Below are positions 44,383-52,710 of a DNA stretch of 64,000 nt, in pieces (within the stretch, counting starts at the first letter, position 1; every line of letters starts with the position of its first letter). Made by a program: the position numbers and the translations under genes. A model generated the notes under the pieces. That model saw nothing but the letters and a program-made list of their open reading frames with translations, ran no database searches and was not told where the DNA came from. Origin of the DNA: Gammaproteobacteria bacterium (GTDB taxonomy: Bacteria > Pseudomonadota > Gammaproteobacteria > Steroidobacterales > Steroidobacteraceae); contig JABCZO010000003.1 in the NCBI GenBank assembly GCA_013289615.1, forward strand, positions 1 through 64,000, given 5' to 3'.

Positions 44383-44457
44383 GCGCGCCCTTTTTTCCAC
44401 GCCGGCCTTGCAAAGCGCTCGGCGCGGCCTCAAGACGTCCATCAGGAAGTGAATGCC

Positions 44458-44673
44458 ATGAAAGCCTCGACCCATCCTGACTACCAGGAGATCACGGTGA
44501 CCTGCAGCTGCGGGAACACCTTCAAGACGCGCTCGACCGTCGGGCACGATCTGAGCCTCGACGTCTGCTCGAACTGTCATCCGTTTTATACCGGCAAGCA
44601 GAAGATGGTGGACACCGCCGGTCGCGTGGACAAGTTCCGCAAGAAATACGCCGGCATCGCGGGAACCCACTGA
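44458..44673 (+). CDS. rpmE: 50S ribosomal protein L31
   Basis: 71-residue ribosomal protein of the zinc-binding (C+) type: CSCGN and [10 protein letters not shown] supply the four cysteines, so this is the zinc-replete form. The start is ATG 44458 ([16 protein letters not shown]), with AGGAAG about 10 bases upstream; the GTG at 44449 falls in the ribosome binding site itself. Confidence 0.96.
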   Translation: MKASTHPDYQEITVTCSCGNTFKTRSTVGHDLSLDVCSNCHPFYTGKQKMVDTAGRVDKFRKKYAGIAGTH

Positions 44674-44855
44674 CAGCCTGCGCCGCAGGCGGCGCACGAT
44701 TGGTCCGCCGCCAAGCCTGCGTTCGGTGCTGAATGCCTGAAGGTCGCGGTGCGCGCCGGCGCCGCGGTCAGCGCCTTGCTTCCGCGCGCCGGCCATGTAA
44801 CGCTCACGGGCTGACCGCCGGGTTCCGCGGTGGTTGGAAACTAAGGACCGCGCGG

Positions 44856-46169
44856 ATGAGCAGCAACAATTTCGAACTCAAGAACCCGGAATCGGGCTTG
44901 ACGACGTCGCTGCCGGTGCGCAGCGGAACCATCGGACCCGCCGTTCTCGATATTTCCAATCTCAACCGCGATCACGGCGTATTCAGCTACGACCCGGCGT
45001 TCGCGGTGACCGCCTCGTGCGACAGCAAGATCACCTATATCGACGGTGACGCCGGAGTGCTGCTGTATCGCGGCTATCCGGTGGAGCAGCTGGCCGAGAA
45101 GAGCAGCTTCATGGAGGTTGCCTATCTTCTGATGTACGGCGATCTGCCGGACGCGACGCAGTTGCAGGAATTCTCCGGCAGCATCGGCCGCCACACCATG
45201 ATCAACGAATCGCTGCTGCGATTCTTCAACGGCTTTCATCACGACGCCCATCCGATGGCGATGGTGTCGGCGGTCGTGGCTTCGATGTCGGCCTTCTATC
45301 ACGATTCGACCGACATCCATAACCCACGGCATCGCGAGATCTTCTCGCATCGCATCGTGGCGAAGCTCCCGACCATCGCCGCCGCTGCGCACAAGCATTC
45401 GCTGGGCCAGCCGTTCATCTATCCGCGCAACGACCTGGACTACTGTTCCAACATGCTTAGCATGTTCTTCGCCGTGCCGTGCGAGAGCTACACGGTGGAT
45501 CCGATCGCCGCCAAGGCGCTCGATCTGCTGTTTATCCTGCACGCCGATCACGAGCAGAACGCCAGCACCTCGACCGTGCGCCTGGCCGGCAGTACCGGCG
45601 CCAATCCCTACGCGGCGATCTCCTCCGGCGTCGCGGCACTGTGGGGTCCGGCACACGGCGGCGCCAATGAAGCGGTGCTGGCGATGCTGGAGCAGATCGG
45701 CCGGGTCGAAAATATCCCGAAGTACCTCGGCATGGTCAAGGACAAGTCGAGCCACTTTCGGCTGATGGGCTTCGGTCACCGCATCTACAAGAACTTCGAT
45801 CCGCGCGCCAAGATCATCCGCGACATGTGCCACCAGGTACTCGCCAAGCTTGGCCGCAACGACAATCCGCTGTTCGAGCTGGCGCTGAAGCTGGAGGACA
45901 TCGCACTCAAGGACGAGTATTTTGTTTCGCGCAAGCTGTATCCGAACGTGGACTTTTATTCCGGCATCATCTACAGCGCGCTTGGTATTCCGCGCTCGAT
46001 GTACACCGTGATGTTCGCGATTGCGCGCACCGTCGGCTGGGTAGCGCACTGGCTGGAGATGATCAGCGATCCGAACATGCGCATCAGCCGTCCGCGCCAG
46101 CTCTACACCGGTCCGGTGCGCCGCGACTACGTGCCGGCCGCGCAGCGCAAGACGCTGCAGGAAGCCTAA
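44856..46169 (+). CDS. gltA: Citrate synthase
   Basis: Condenses acetyl-CoA and oxaloacetate at the TCA cycle entrance; type II hexameric form of 437 residues. Diagnostic regions are [39 protein letters not shown] with the catalytic His-x-x-His area, [29 protein letters not shown] and [24 protein letters not shown]. The ATG at 44856 follows AAGGA by 9 bases; an upstream in-frame extension to 44733 has no support. It is convergent with the gene at 46293. Confidence 0.97.
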   Translation: MSSNNFELKNPESGLTTSLPVRSGTIGPAVLDISNLNRDHGVFSYDPAFAVTASCDSKITYIDGDAGVLLYRGYPVEQLAEKSSFMEVAYLLMYGDLPDATQLQEFSGSIGRHTMINESLLRFFNGFHHDAHPMAMVSAVVASMSAFYHDSTDIHNPRHREIFSHRIVAKLPTIAAAAHKHSLGQPFIYPRNDLDYCSNMLSMFFAVPCESYTVDPIAAKALDLLFILHADHEQNASTSTVRLAGSTGANPYAAISSGVAALWGPAHGGANEAVLAMLEQIGRVENIPKYLGMVKDKSSHFRLMGFGHRIYKNFDPRAKIIRDMCHQVLAKLGRNDNPLFELALKLEDIALKDEYFVSRKLYPNVDFYSGIIYSALGIPRSMYTVMFAIARTVGWVAHWLEMISDPNMRISRPRQLYTGPVRRDYVPAAQRKTLQEA

Positions 46170-46197
46170 GCAGGCAGCGAGCAAACCGGCAGCGCAT

Positions 46198-46261
46198 AGA
46201 GGTATCAATACGTATAGAGAAATTTTGATAACAAAATTTCTCTATACGTATTGATACCTCT
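46198..46261. repeat. Perfect 30-bp inverted repeat between gltA and the convergent gene
   Basis: The arms 46198-46227 and 46232-46261 are exact reverse complements, with loop ATAA. The arms are AT-rich (they begin AGAGGTATCAATACGTATAG) in a GC-rich chromosome and stop precisely before an unrelated flank. The position, 28 bases after the gltA stop and 31 bases before the end of the opposing gene, fits a bidirectional terminator. A perfect AT-rich 30-bp stem without a distinct T tract is atypical for one. It could also be a small mobile repeat or a binding site. Confidence 0.85.
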
Positions 46262-46292
46262 TTCGGTTACCTGGGCACTCCCTGGCCGCGGG

Positions 46293-46901
46293 CTAGGTGT
46301 CGAGCAGCGTCTTGAGCTCCGCGGCGTCGGCGCGCCGCATCGGTCTGCCGTCCACCGGACTGACCGGCGCCTGGCGTATGCCATCGAGCGGGAACACGGT
46401 GGCATCGACGCGGCGGTTGTCAACCGCGAAGCGCAGCCCCGGATAGGCCTTGATGCGCTCGGCATCCAGGCGTACCCGCCGCTCGGTGACTTCATGCGCA
46501 ATGCCGCGATCCATCAGCTGCAGCGTCACGGTCTCCGGCCGGTCGGCGAACAGGTGTAACTGAATATCGGCGTGGGCGGTGGCGGTACCGGTCAGTACCG
46601 GACCGACCAGGCGCGGCTCGAACTGCGACAGCCCATGCATGGCCTGCAGTGCCGCGCGGCGCTGCTGCTGCAGAGTCTGCTCGTGGCCGTTGGCGTCGAA
46701 CAGCCGCTGATACTCGGCCAGCGCATCCTCGATCTCGGTATTTCGCGGCAGCGCCGACGAATCGGCGACGCCCAGCCGCTCGGCCGCCTTGCGCTTGGCG
46801 GTCAGAAAGTCATGGATGCCATGCTGAGCCATGATGCGCGCCGCCTCCTGAGCGAGCGCGCGGCGCAGATTGCCACTGCGGGGTGAAGCGCGGCGGGTCA
46901 T
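46293..46901 (-). CDS. Conserved hypothetical protein, 202 residues
   Basis: A soluble protein with a helical N-terminal half (RRALAQEAARIMAQHGIHDFLTAKRKAAERLG) and a beta-rich C-terminal half (ADIQLHLFADRPETVTLQLMDRGI, then YPGLRFAVDNRRVDATVFPLDGIRQAPVSPVDGRPMRRA). I recall proteins of this type as widespread but uncharacterised in Gammaproteobacteria. The N-terminal region looks RNA- or nucleotide-associated, but I cannot name a fold. It follows mrcA by 45 bases on the same strand, so it is probably co-transcribed. Confidence 0.75.
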   Translation of the reverse strand: MTRRASPRSGNLRRALAQEAARIMAQHGIHDFLTAKRKAAERLGVADSSALPRNTEIEDALAEYQRLFDANGHEQTLQQQRRAALQAMHGLSQFEPRLVGPVLTGTATAHADIQLHLFADRPETVTLQLMDRGIAHEVTERRVRLDAERIKAYPGLRFAVDNRRVDATVFPLDGIRQAPVSPVDGRPMRRADAAELKTLLDT

Positions 46902-46946
46902 AGGTCAATGCCCTCGGGTCGGTCCGTCGACGCAGGCAACAGCGTA

Positions 46947-49568
46947 TCAAAACAGCGGCTCACCACTACCACCGGGCCCGCTTTGCAGGCCGGGGCCGGG
47001 GGGCGCATTGCCGGCGTTAACGGCCGGCGGCAGATGGTCTTCCATGAAGGTTTCGTTGATCGCATCGGCATCGTTGGCTCCAGCCAGTGCTCCGGTCTTG
47101 GGCGAGATGCGCAAGCTCACCAGTCCCGGCGGCAGCGGTCGGGGCCGATCCGGCTGTCCGCGCAGCGCCTCGCGCATGAAATTGGTCCAGATCGGCACCG
47201 CGGTCCGGCTGCCCTCCTCGCCCTCACCGAGCGGTCGCTCCTGGTCGAAGCCGACCCAGACACTCGCCACGATATTGCGATTGAAGCCGTTGAACCAGGT
47301 GTCCTTCACTTCATTGGTGGTTCCGGTCTTGCCGGAGATGTCCTTGCGATGCAGGGCGCCGGCGCGGATACCGGTCCCGCGCGTAATGACGTCGGCCATC
47401 ATGTCGTCCATGATCCACAGATTCTGTGGCGAAATCGCGCGCTCGGCGATGCGCCCGGGCGCGATCAGCGGCGGCAGCGGATTGGGCGGGGCCTGATCAG
47501 GATCGGAACCGGGGCTGCCAGCATCGAGGGCATCGGCGGCGCCATCATGCAACGCCGCTGCCGTGTTCGCCGACCCATCATTTCGATCCGCGGCGCCGGC
47601 AGCGGTGTTGCCAGCGCCAGCCATGAGCGCATCGCAGCTTTCGCACACCACCGTCGGCGTGGCCTGATACACGATCTGGCCCGCGCCATCCTCGATCCGA
47701 TCGAGGTAATAGGATGCCACCCGATAGCCGCCGTTGGCGAACACGGCATAAGAAGTAGCCATCTGCAGCGGTGTTGCCGGCAGGCTGCCGAGCGCGATGG
47801 TCATGTCCTTGGGCATGTCGGCAGGGTTGAAGCCGAAATTCGCCGCATAGTTGATCGCGGTGTCGATCCCGAGCTGCCGTACCACCCGTACCGTCACCAG
47901 ATTACGCGAATGAACCAGCGCTTCGCGCAGCCGCGTCGGTCCGGAGAAGCTTTTTTCACTGTTTTCCGGGCGCCAGATCTTCTCCTGGCCGCTGTCGTCG
48001 TACACGATCGGCGCGTCCATCACGATGGTCGAAGGCGTGAAACCATTCTCCAGCGCTGCCGAGTACAGGAACGGCTTGAAGCCTGAGCCAGGCTGGCGCC
48101 GCGCCTGCGTCACGCGATTGAATTTGTTGTCGAAGTAATCAAACCCACCCACCAGCGCCGCGACCGCACCGTCGTTCGGGTCCAGCGCCACCAGTGCGCC
48201 TTGTGCCTCCGGCAGCTGCGCCAGGGCGGCCACGCCGTGGCCGTTGGTGACGATGTAGACCACGTCCCCGCGTGCCACGACGTCGTCGGCGTGCTTGGGC
48301 GGTACGCCGACGCGGGTATCGGAAATCCGCCGGTGTGCCCACGACAGCCCGTCCCATTCGATCTGCGCAAAGCCGACCGATCGGATGTAGACGCGAGCCG
48401 CCATCGGCGCCACCGACACCACCAGCGCCGGGCGCAGGCCGCCGATCTCGGGAATATCGGCCAATGCCGCATCCGGCTTCACCGGCGCGCTGCGATCATC
48501 GAGGTTGAGATGCTTCAGCGGCCCGCGATAGCCGTGACGGCGGTCGTATTCGATCAGTCCGATACGCAGCGCCCGATTGGCCGCGGTCTGCAGCCGGCCA
48601 TCGATCGTGGTGTAGACCCTGTAGCCCTGATTCACCGCATCGTCGCCGTAGCGGCTGACGAGCTCGGCGCGTGCCATCTCGGCGACGTACGGTGCTTCGA
48701 CGTCGTACTGAATGCCGTGATCGCGCGCCTCGACCGGCTCCTCTCCCGCATGTTGCGCGGTGCCGGCATCGATGTAATTCAGTTTCTGCATCTGTGTGAG
48801 CACGTAGTGCCGCCGCACCTGCGCCGCCTTCGGATTGGTGATCGGGTTGAAGCGCGACGGCGCTTGCGGAATACCTGCGAGCGTCGCCGCTTCGGCAACC
48901 GAGAGCTGATCGAGCGGTTTGCCGAAATAAGTCTCGGCGGCCGCGGCCACGCCGTACGAGCGCTGTCCGAGGAAGATCACGTTCAGATAAGTGATCAGTA
49001 TCTGTTCCTTGCTGAACTCGTGTTCCATGCGGTAGGTCAGGAATATTTCCTGCAGCTTGCGACGGATGGTCTTGTCGAAGCTCAGGAACATGTTGCGTGC
49101 CGCCTGCATCGTGATGGTGCTGGCGCCCTGCGAGAAGTCGCCGGAGGTCAGATCGACCACGGCGGCGCGCAGCACGCCGCTGTAATCGAAACCGTGATGG
49201 CTGAAGAAGCGCTGGTCTTCGGCGGCGACGAAGGCTTCACGCACCAGGACGGGAACGTCGTCGTAGCCCACCGGCACACGCCGCTTCTCGCCGATCTGCG
49301 CGATCAGCGCTCCGCTGCGGGTAAAGATTCGCAGTGGCACCGGCACGCTGCCGCGGCGCATGGCATCGACCGTCGGCAGCGACGGCTCGAGATAGAGATA
49401 GCTCGCCAGCAGTGCATAGGCACCCACCGCAACCAGGCCCAGGCACCCGATGGCGATCAATCCAGTGACCCGAAAGGTGCTTATCTTCGGCAAATTATGC
49501 TCTAAGTTCTGCCATCGTCGGCGTTCTAGTCGAATATCCGGCAGCTCATCCGCAGCCGCAGGCGACAC
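46947..49568 (-). CDS. mrcA: Penicillin-binding protein 1A
   Basis: Bifunctional class A penicillin-binding protein of 873 residues that polymerises and cross-links peptidoglycan. One membrane anchor (VTGLIAIGCLGLVAVGAYALL) leads into the GT51 glycosyltransferase domain (AAEDQRFFSHHGFDYSGVL, QGASTITMQAARN). The transpeptidase domain follows: the SxxK serine in RQPGSGFKPFLYSAALE, the SxN motif SRN and KTG in SGKTGTTNEVKDTWF. The divergence from pilMNOPQ is the classical gammaproteobacterial arrangement. GTG start at 49568; a shorter start cannot be excluded. Confidence 0.95.
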   Translation of the reverse strand: MSPAAADELPDIRLERRRWQNLEHNLPKISTFRVTGLIAIGCLGLVAVGAYALLASYLYLEPSLPTVDAMRRGSVPVPLRIFTRSGALIAQIGEKRRVPVGYDDVPVLVREAFVAAEDQRFFSHHGFDYSGVLRAAVVDLTSGDFSQGASTITMQAARNMFLSFDKTIRRKLQEIFLTYRMEHEFSKEQILITYLNVIFLGQRSYGVAAAAETYFGKPLDQLSVAEAATLAGIPQAPSRFNPITNPKAAQVRRHYVLTQMQKLNYIDAGTAQHAGEEPVEARDHGIQYDVEAPYVAEMARAELVSRYGDDAVNQGYRVYTTIDGRLQTAANRALRIGLIEYDRRHGYRGPLKHLNLDDRSAPVKPDAALADIPEIGGLRPALVVSVAPMAARVYIRSVGFAQIEWDGLSWAHRRISDTRVGVPPKHADDVVARGDVVYIVTNGHGVAALAQLPEAQGALVALDPNDGAVAALVGGFDYFDNKFNRVTQARRQPGSGFKPFLYSAALENGFTPSTIVMDAPIVYDDSGQEKIWRPENSEKSFSGPTRLREALVHSRNLVTVRVVRQLGIDTAINYAANFGFNPADMPKDMTIALGSLPATPLQMATSYAVFANGGYRVASYYLDRIEDGAGQIVYQATPTVVCESCDALMAGAGNTAAGAADRNDGSANTAAALHDGAADALDAGSPGSDPDQAPPNPLPPLIAPGRIAERAISPQNLWIMDDMMADVITRGTGIRAGALHRKDISGKTGTTNEVKDTWFNGFNRNIVASVWVGFDQERPLGEGEEGSRTAVPIWTNFMREALRGQPDRPRPLPPGLVSLRISPKTGALAGANDADAINETFMEDHLPPAVNAGNAPPGPGLQSGPGGSGEPLF

Positions 49569-49745
49569 CGGATACGGCTACAGCGCAGCATAGCAGCGCA
49601 CTGGAAAAGCGCGCGCGCGGCGGCGGATGTCGCCCATCGGTTGAGTGTGGAAGTTAGACCTCCATCACGCCTATCGATTCCACCGCCAGTTTAAGGTTAA
49701 GGCGTGCACGGCCGTAACGGTGGGCGCCCCGTGGTCGCAATCACG

Positions 49746-49774
49746 TTCTGGCCAGCATATATTTCTGACATAAT
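49746..49774 (+). promoter_or_regulatory. Putative promoter of pilMNOPQ
   Basis: TTCTGG at 49746-49751 and CATAAT at 49769-49774 are 17 bases apart, ending about 50 bases before the pilM start. The 257-base gap between mrcA and pilM must also contain the mrcA promoter, which I cannot place. Confidence 0.4.
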
Positions 49775-49825
49775 GAGACTGAATCGTCCTAAAACGCGCG
49801 TAGCCTACTGAAAGGTCTCGAAAAA

Positions 49826-50890
49826 GTGTTTCTATTATCGCGCAAGTACCGCCAGCTGCTGGGCTTGGACATCACCACTTCGTCGATCAAGCTCATTGAA
49901 CTGACGATGGCGGGGGGCCAATACCGGGTCGAGTCGTATGCTGCAGAGCCGACTCCGACCAACGCCATGAATGAAAAGACCCTGGTCGATCCTGAGGCTG
50001 TGGGTGAGGCGATTCGCCGCGCCGTGAAGCGCTCCGGGGCCAAGAGTCACGAGGTGGCGATCGCGATCAGCGGCGACGCCGCGATCACCAAGGTGATCCA
50101 GATGCCGCGCGGCCTGCGCGATTCCGACCTGGAAGCCCAGGTTGAAATGCAGGCCGATCAATATATTCCGTTCCCGATGGACGAGGTCAGCTACGACTTC
50201 GAAGTGCTCGGCCAGTCGGAGAAGGACGGCGACTCGGTGGACGTCCTGCTGGTGGCTTCGCGCAGCGAGAATGTCGAGCAGCGCCGCGCCGCCGTCTCGG
50301 CCGCGGGTTTGACCGCGCGCATTGTCGACGTGGAAGCCTTCGCGCTCGAGAACGCCTGCCGCCTGATGACTCACCAGATGCCCGATGGCGGCATAGATCA
50401 CTGCGTCGCGGTGGTGGACTTCGGCGCCAGCAACACTACCTTCAGTGTGCTGCGCAATCTGAAGGTCATTTATACGCGTGATTTCGCTTTCGGCGGCCAG
50501 CAGCTGACCGAAGAGATCATGCGCACCTACGGTCTGTCGATGGAAGAGGCAGGGCGCGCCAAGAAAGAGGGCGGTCTGCCAGGCAACTTCCAGGCGGAAG
50601 TGCTCGATCCGTTCATCGACGACATGACGCAGCAGGTCAGCCGCTCGTTGCAGTTCTATCTGGCTTCCGGCAGCGGCCGCGAACAGCCGGACAAGATCCT
50701 GATATGCGGCGGCTGTGCCAACATCGCCGGCGTCGCCGACGTGGTACAGAGCCGCGTCGGCATCAGCGCCGAGCGCGGCGACCCGCTCGGGCAGATGAAA
50801 CTCTCATCGCGCGCGCGCGCCCAGGCAGTGCAGCGCGATGCCACCGCCTTGCTGACCGCCTGCGGCCTGGCGTTGCGGAGCTTCGACTAA
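49826..50890 (+). CDS. pilM: Type IV pilus assembly protein PilM
   Basis: Cytoplasmic actin-like ATPase of the pilus alignment complex that binds the PilN N-terminal tail. The start VFLLSRKYRQLLGLDITTSSIKLIEL has the ATPase phosphate-1 motif, and VAVVDFGASNTTFSVLR is phosphate-2. The C-terminal ILICGGCANIAGVADVVQ is the adenosine motif. GTG start at 49826. Its stop overlaps the pilN ATG by one base. Confidence 0.95.
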   Translation: MFLLSRKYRQLLGLDITTSSIKLIELTMAGGQYRVESYAAEPTPTNAMNEKTLVDPEAVGEAIRRAVKRSGAKSHEVAIAISGDAAITKVIQMPRGLRDSDLEAQVEMQADQYIPFPMDEVSYDFEVLGQSEKDGDSVDVLLVASRSENVEQRRAAVSAAGLTARIVDVEAFALENACRLMTHQMPDGGIDHCVAVVDFGASNTTFSVLRNLKVIYTRDFAFGGQQLTEEIMRTYGLSMEEAGRAKKEGGLPGNFQAEVLDPFIDDMTQQVSRSLQFYLASGSGREQPDKILICGGCANIAGVADVVQSRVGISAERGDPLGQMKLSSRARAQAVQRDATALLTACGLALRSFD

Positions 50891-51486
50891 TGCCGCGTAT
50901 TAATCTGCTTCCCTGGCGCGACCAGCAGCGCCGCGAAAGGAAACTGGCGTTCTTTATCGCGCTCGGCGGCGCGGCAGCGCTGGCGGCGATCGCAGCCTTT
51001 ATCGCCTACCTGCTGCTCGGCTCGATGATCGACGCGCAGGAGCACCGCAATGATCGGTTGCGCGCCCAGATCAAGGTGCTCGACAAGCAGATCGAGGAGA
51101 TCAACGATCTCGAGGCGCAGAAGCAGAAGTACATCTCGCGCATGCAGATCATCGAGAAATTGCAGCGCTCGCGTCCCGAGGTGGTGCACCTGTTCGATGA
51201 GCTGGTGAAGCAGATGCCCGACGGCACCTACCTGACCACCGTCAAGCAGACCGGTCCCAAGCTCAAGCTCGACGGTGTCGCGCAATCCTCCACGCGCGTC
51301 TCGGCCCTGATGCGTAACATCTCGGCCTCGCAGTGGCTGCGCAATCCCGAGCTGGAAGTCGTTCAGACCAAGACCGATACCGCCGGCAGCAGCTTTACGC
51401 TCGATGCCGAGCAGATCACCCTACCCGCTTCCGATGACACCGCCACCAAGCGACCGGCCCGGGCCGCTGCCGGGAGCAGCAAATGA
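50890..51486 (+). CDS. pilN: Type IV pilus assembly protein PilN
   Basis: Inner membrane protein of 198 residues. Its N-terminal tail MPRINLLPWRDQQRRERK is the PilM-binding motif (INLLPWR), followed by a membrane helix (FFIALGGAAALAAIAAFIAYLLL), a coiled coil (DRLRAQIKVLDKQIEEINDLEAQ) and a periplasmic ferredoxin-like domain. It overlaps pilO by 4 bases. Confidence 0.95.
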   Translation: MPRINLLPWRDQQRRERKLAFFIALGGAAALAAIAAFIAYLLLGSMIDAQEHRNDRLRAQIKVLDKQIEEINDLEAQKQKYISRMQIIEKLQRSRPEVVHLFDELVKQMPDGTYLTTVKQTGPKLKLDGVAQSSTRVSALMRNISASQWLRNPELEVVQTKTDTAGSSFTLDAEQITLPASDDTATKRPARAAAGSSK

Positions 51487-52151
51487 GCGTGCTCGACGAA
51501 CTGCGCTCGCTCGACCCGCGCGATCCCGGTCGCTGGCCATTCGCAGCGCGCGCCGCCGCGGTCGCGGTGTGCTTCGCGGTGGTGGCGGTCGGCCTGATCT
51601 ACTTCTTTGTCTGGACCGACCGCATGCCCGAGCTGCAGCAGCGTGAGAACCAGGAACAGCAGCTGCGCAACGAATTTCGTGCCAAGCATTCCAAGGCCAT
51701 CAACCTCGCGGTCTACAAGCAGCAGCTCACCGATATCGAAAAATCCTTTGGCGCGCTGCTGCGCCAGCTGCCGAGCAAGACCGAGGTACCGAATCTGCTG
51801 GTGGACATATCGCAGACCGGGTTGGCGGCCGCACTGGAAGAGAAACTGTTTCAACCAGGCCAGGAAGTGAAGAAGGACTTCTACGCCGAGCTGCCTATCC
51901 ACATCCAGCTCACCGGCAGTTATCACGAATTCGGCGCGTTTGTCAGCGGCATCGCGGCCCTGCCGCGAATCGTCACGCTGCACGACATACAGATCACACC
52001 GGTCAGCAAGGACAAGTCCGCGATCTATGATCAGTTGCAGCTCGATCTCACCGCCAAGACCTATCGATATCTCGATGACGACGAAGTGGCGGCGGCGGAA
52101 GCCGAGAAGCGCAAGGCCGACCAGGCCAAGCGCCACGGCGCGGGAAGCTAG
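51483..52151 (+). CDS. pilO: Type IV pilus assembly protein PilO
   Basis: Partner of PilN in the alignment complex, 222 residues: a cytoplasmic tail, one membrane helix (AVAVCFAVVAVGLIYFFVW), a coiled coil (ELQQRENQEQQLRNEF) and a periplasmic ferredoxin-like domain containing the conserved LPSKTEVPNLLVDISQTG. It ends in a basic Lys/Arg tail (AEAEKRKADQAKRHG). Start ATG 51483 overlaps pilN by 4 bases. Confidence 0.95.
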   Translation: MSVLDELRSLDPRDPGRWPFAARAAAVAVCFAVVAVGLIYFFVWTDRMPELQQRENQEQQLRNEFRAKHSKAINLAVYKQQLTDIEKSFGALLRQLPSKTEVPNLLVDISQTGLAAALEEKLFQPGQEVKKDFYAELPIHIQLTGSYHEFGAFVSGIAALPRIVTLHDIQITPVSKDKSAIYDQLQLDLTAKTYRYLDDDEVAAAEAEKRKADQAKRHGAGS

Positions 52152-52153
52152 CA

Positions 52154-52690
52154 ATGAGTGAACGATACCAAGGCGCCGCAGGCAGGCCGCTGGCGCGCAT
52201 CGCGGTGCTCGCAGCGGTGCTGATTGCAGCGCTGGTCAGCGGCTGCAGCGGTCGCGATGCGGATCTCGATCGCTTCATCGCCTCGACCAAGAAAGAACCC
52301 GGCGGACGCGTTGAGCCATTGCCGGAGGTCAAGCCCTATGAGGCTTTTGCCTACACCGACCAGCAACTGCGCTCGCCGTTCGTGCCTGGCGGCTCAGGCG
52401 CGCTGGGCGCGGGCCTGCGGCCCGACAGCAAGCGCAATCGCGAGTTCCTCGAGCAGTTCTCGCTCGATACTCTGAAGATGGTCGGTACGCTGAATCTGGG
52501 CGGTAACCGCTACGGTTTGGTGGCGACCAAGGACGGCCGCGTGCACCGCGTAATCGTCGGTGAACACATCGGAACCAATGACGGCAAGATTACCGACATC
52601 ACGCCTTCAAAGATCGCTTTGGTAGAGATCATTCCCGACGGGCTGGGCGGCTACATCGAACGTCCTGCTGCCCTGGGGTTGAACGAGTGA
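52154..52690 (+). CDS. pilP: Type IV pilus lipoprotein PilP
   Basis: Inner membrane lipoprotein linking PilNO to the secretin. The lipobox is LVSGC near residue 31. The ordered domain contains YTDQQLRSPF, LDTLKMVGTLNLGGNRYGLVATKDG and VHRVIVGEHIGTNDGKI, the PilP core fold that contacts PilQ. It begins 2 bases after pilO, and its end overlaps a GTG (52687) ahead of pilQ. Confidence 0.95.
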   Translation: MSERYQGAAGRPLARIAVLAAVLIAALVSGCSGRDADLDRFIASTKKEPGGRVEPLPEVKPYEAFAYTDQQLRSPFVPGGSGALGAGLRPDSKRNREFLEQFSLDTLKMVGTLNLGGNRYGLVATKDGRVHRVIVGEHIGTNDGKITDITPSKIALVEIIPDGLGGYIERPAALGLNE

Positions 52691-52710
52691 TCGGCAGGGA
52701 GACACATCGA

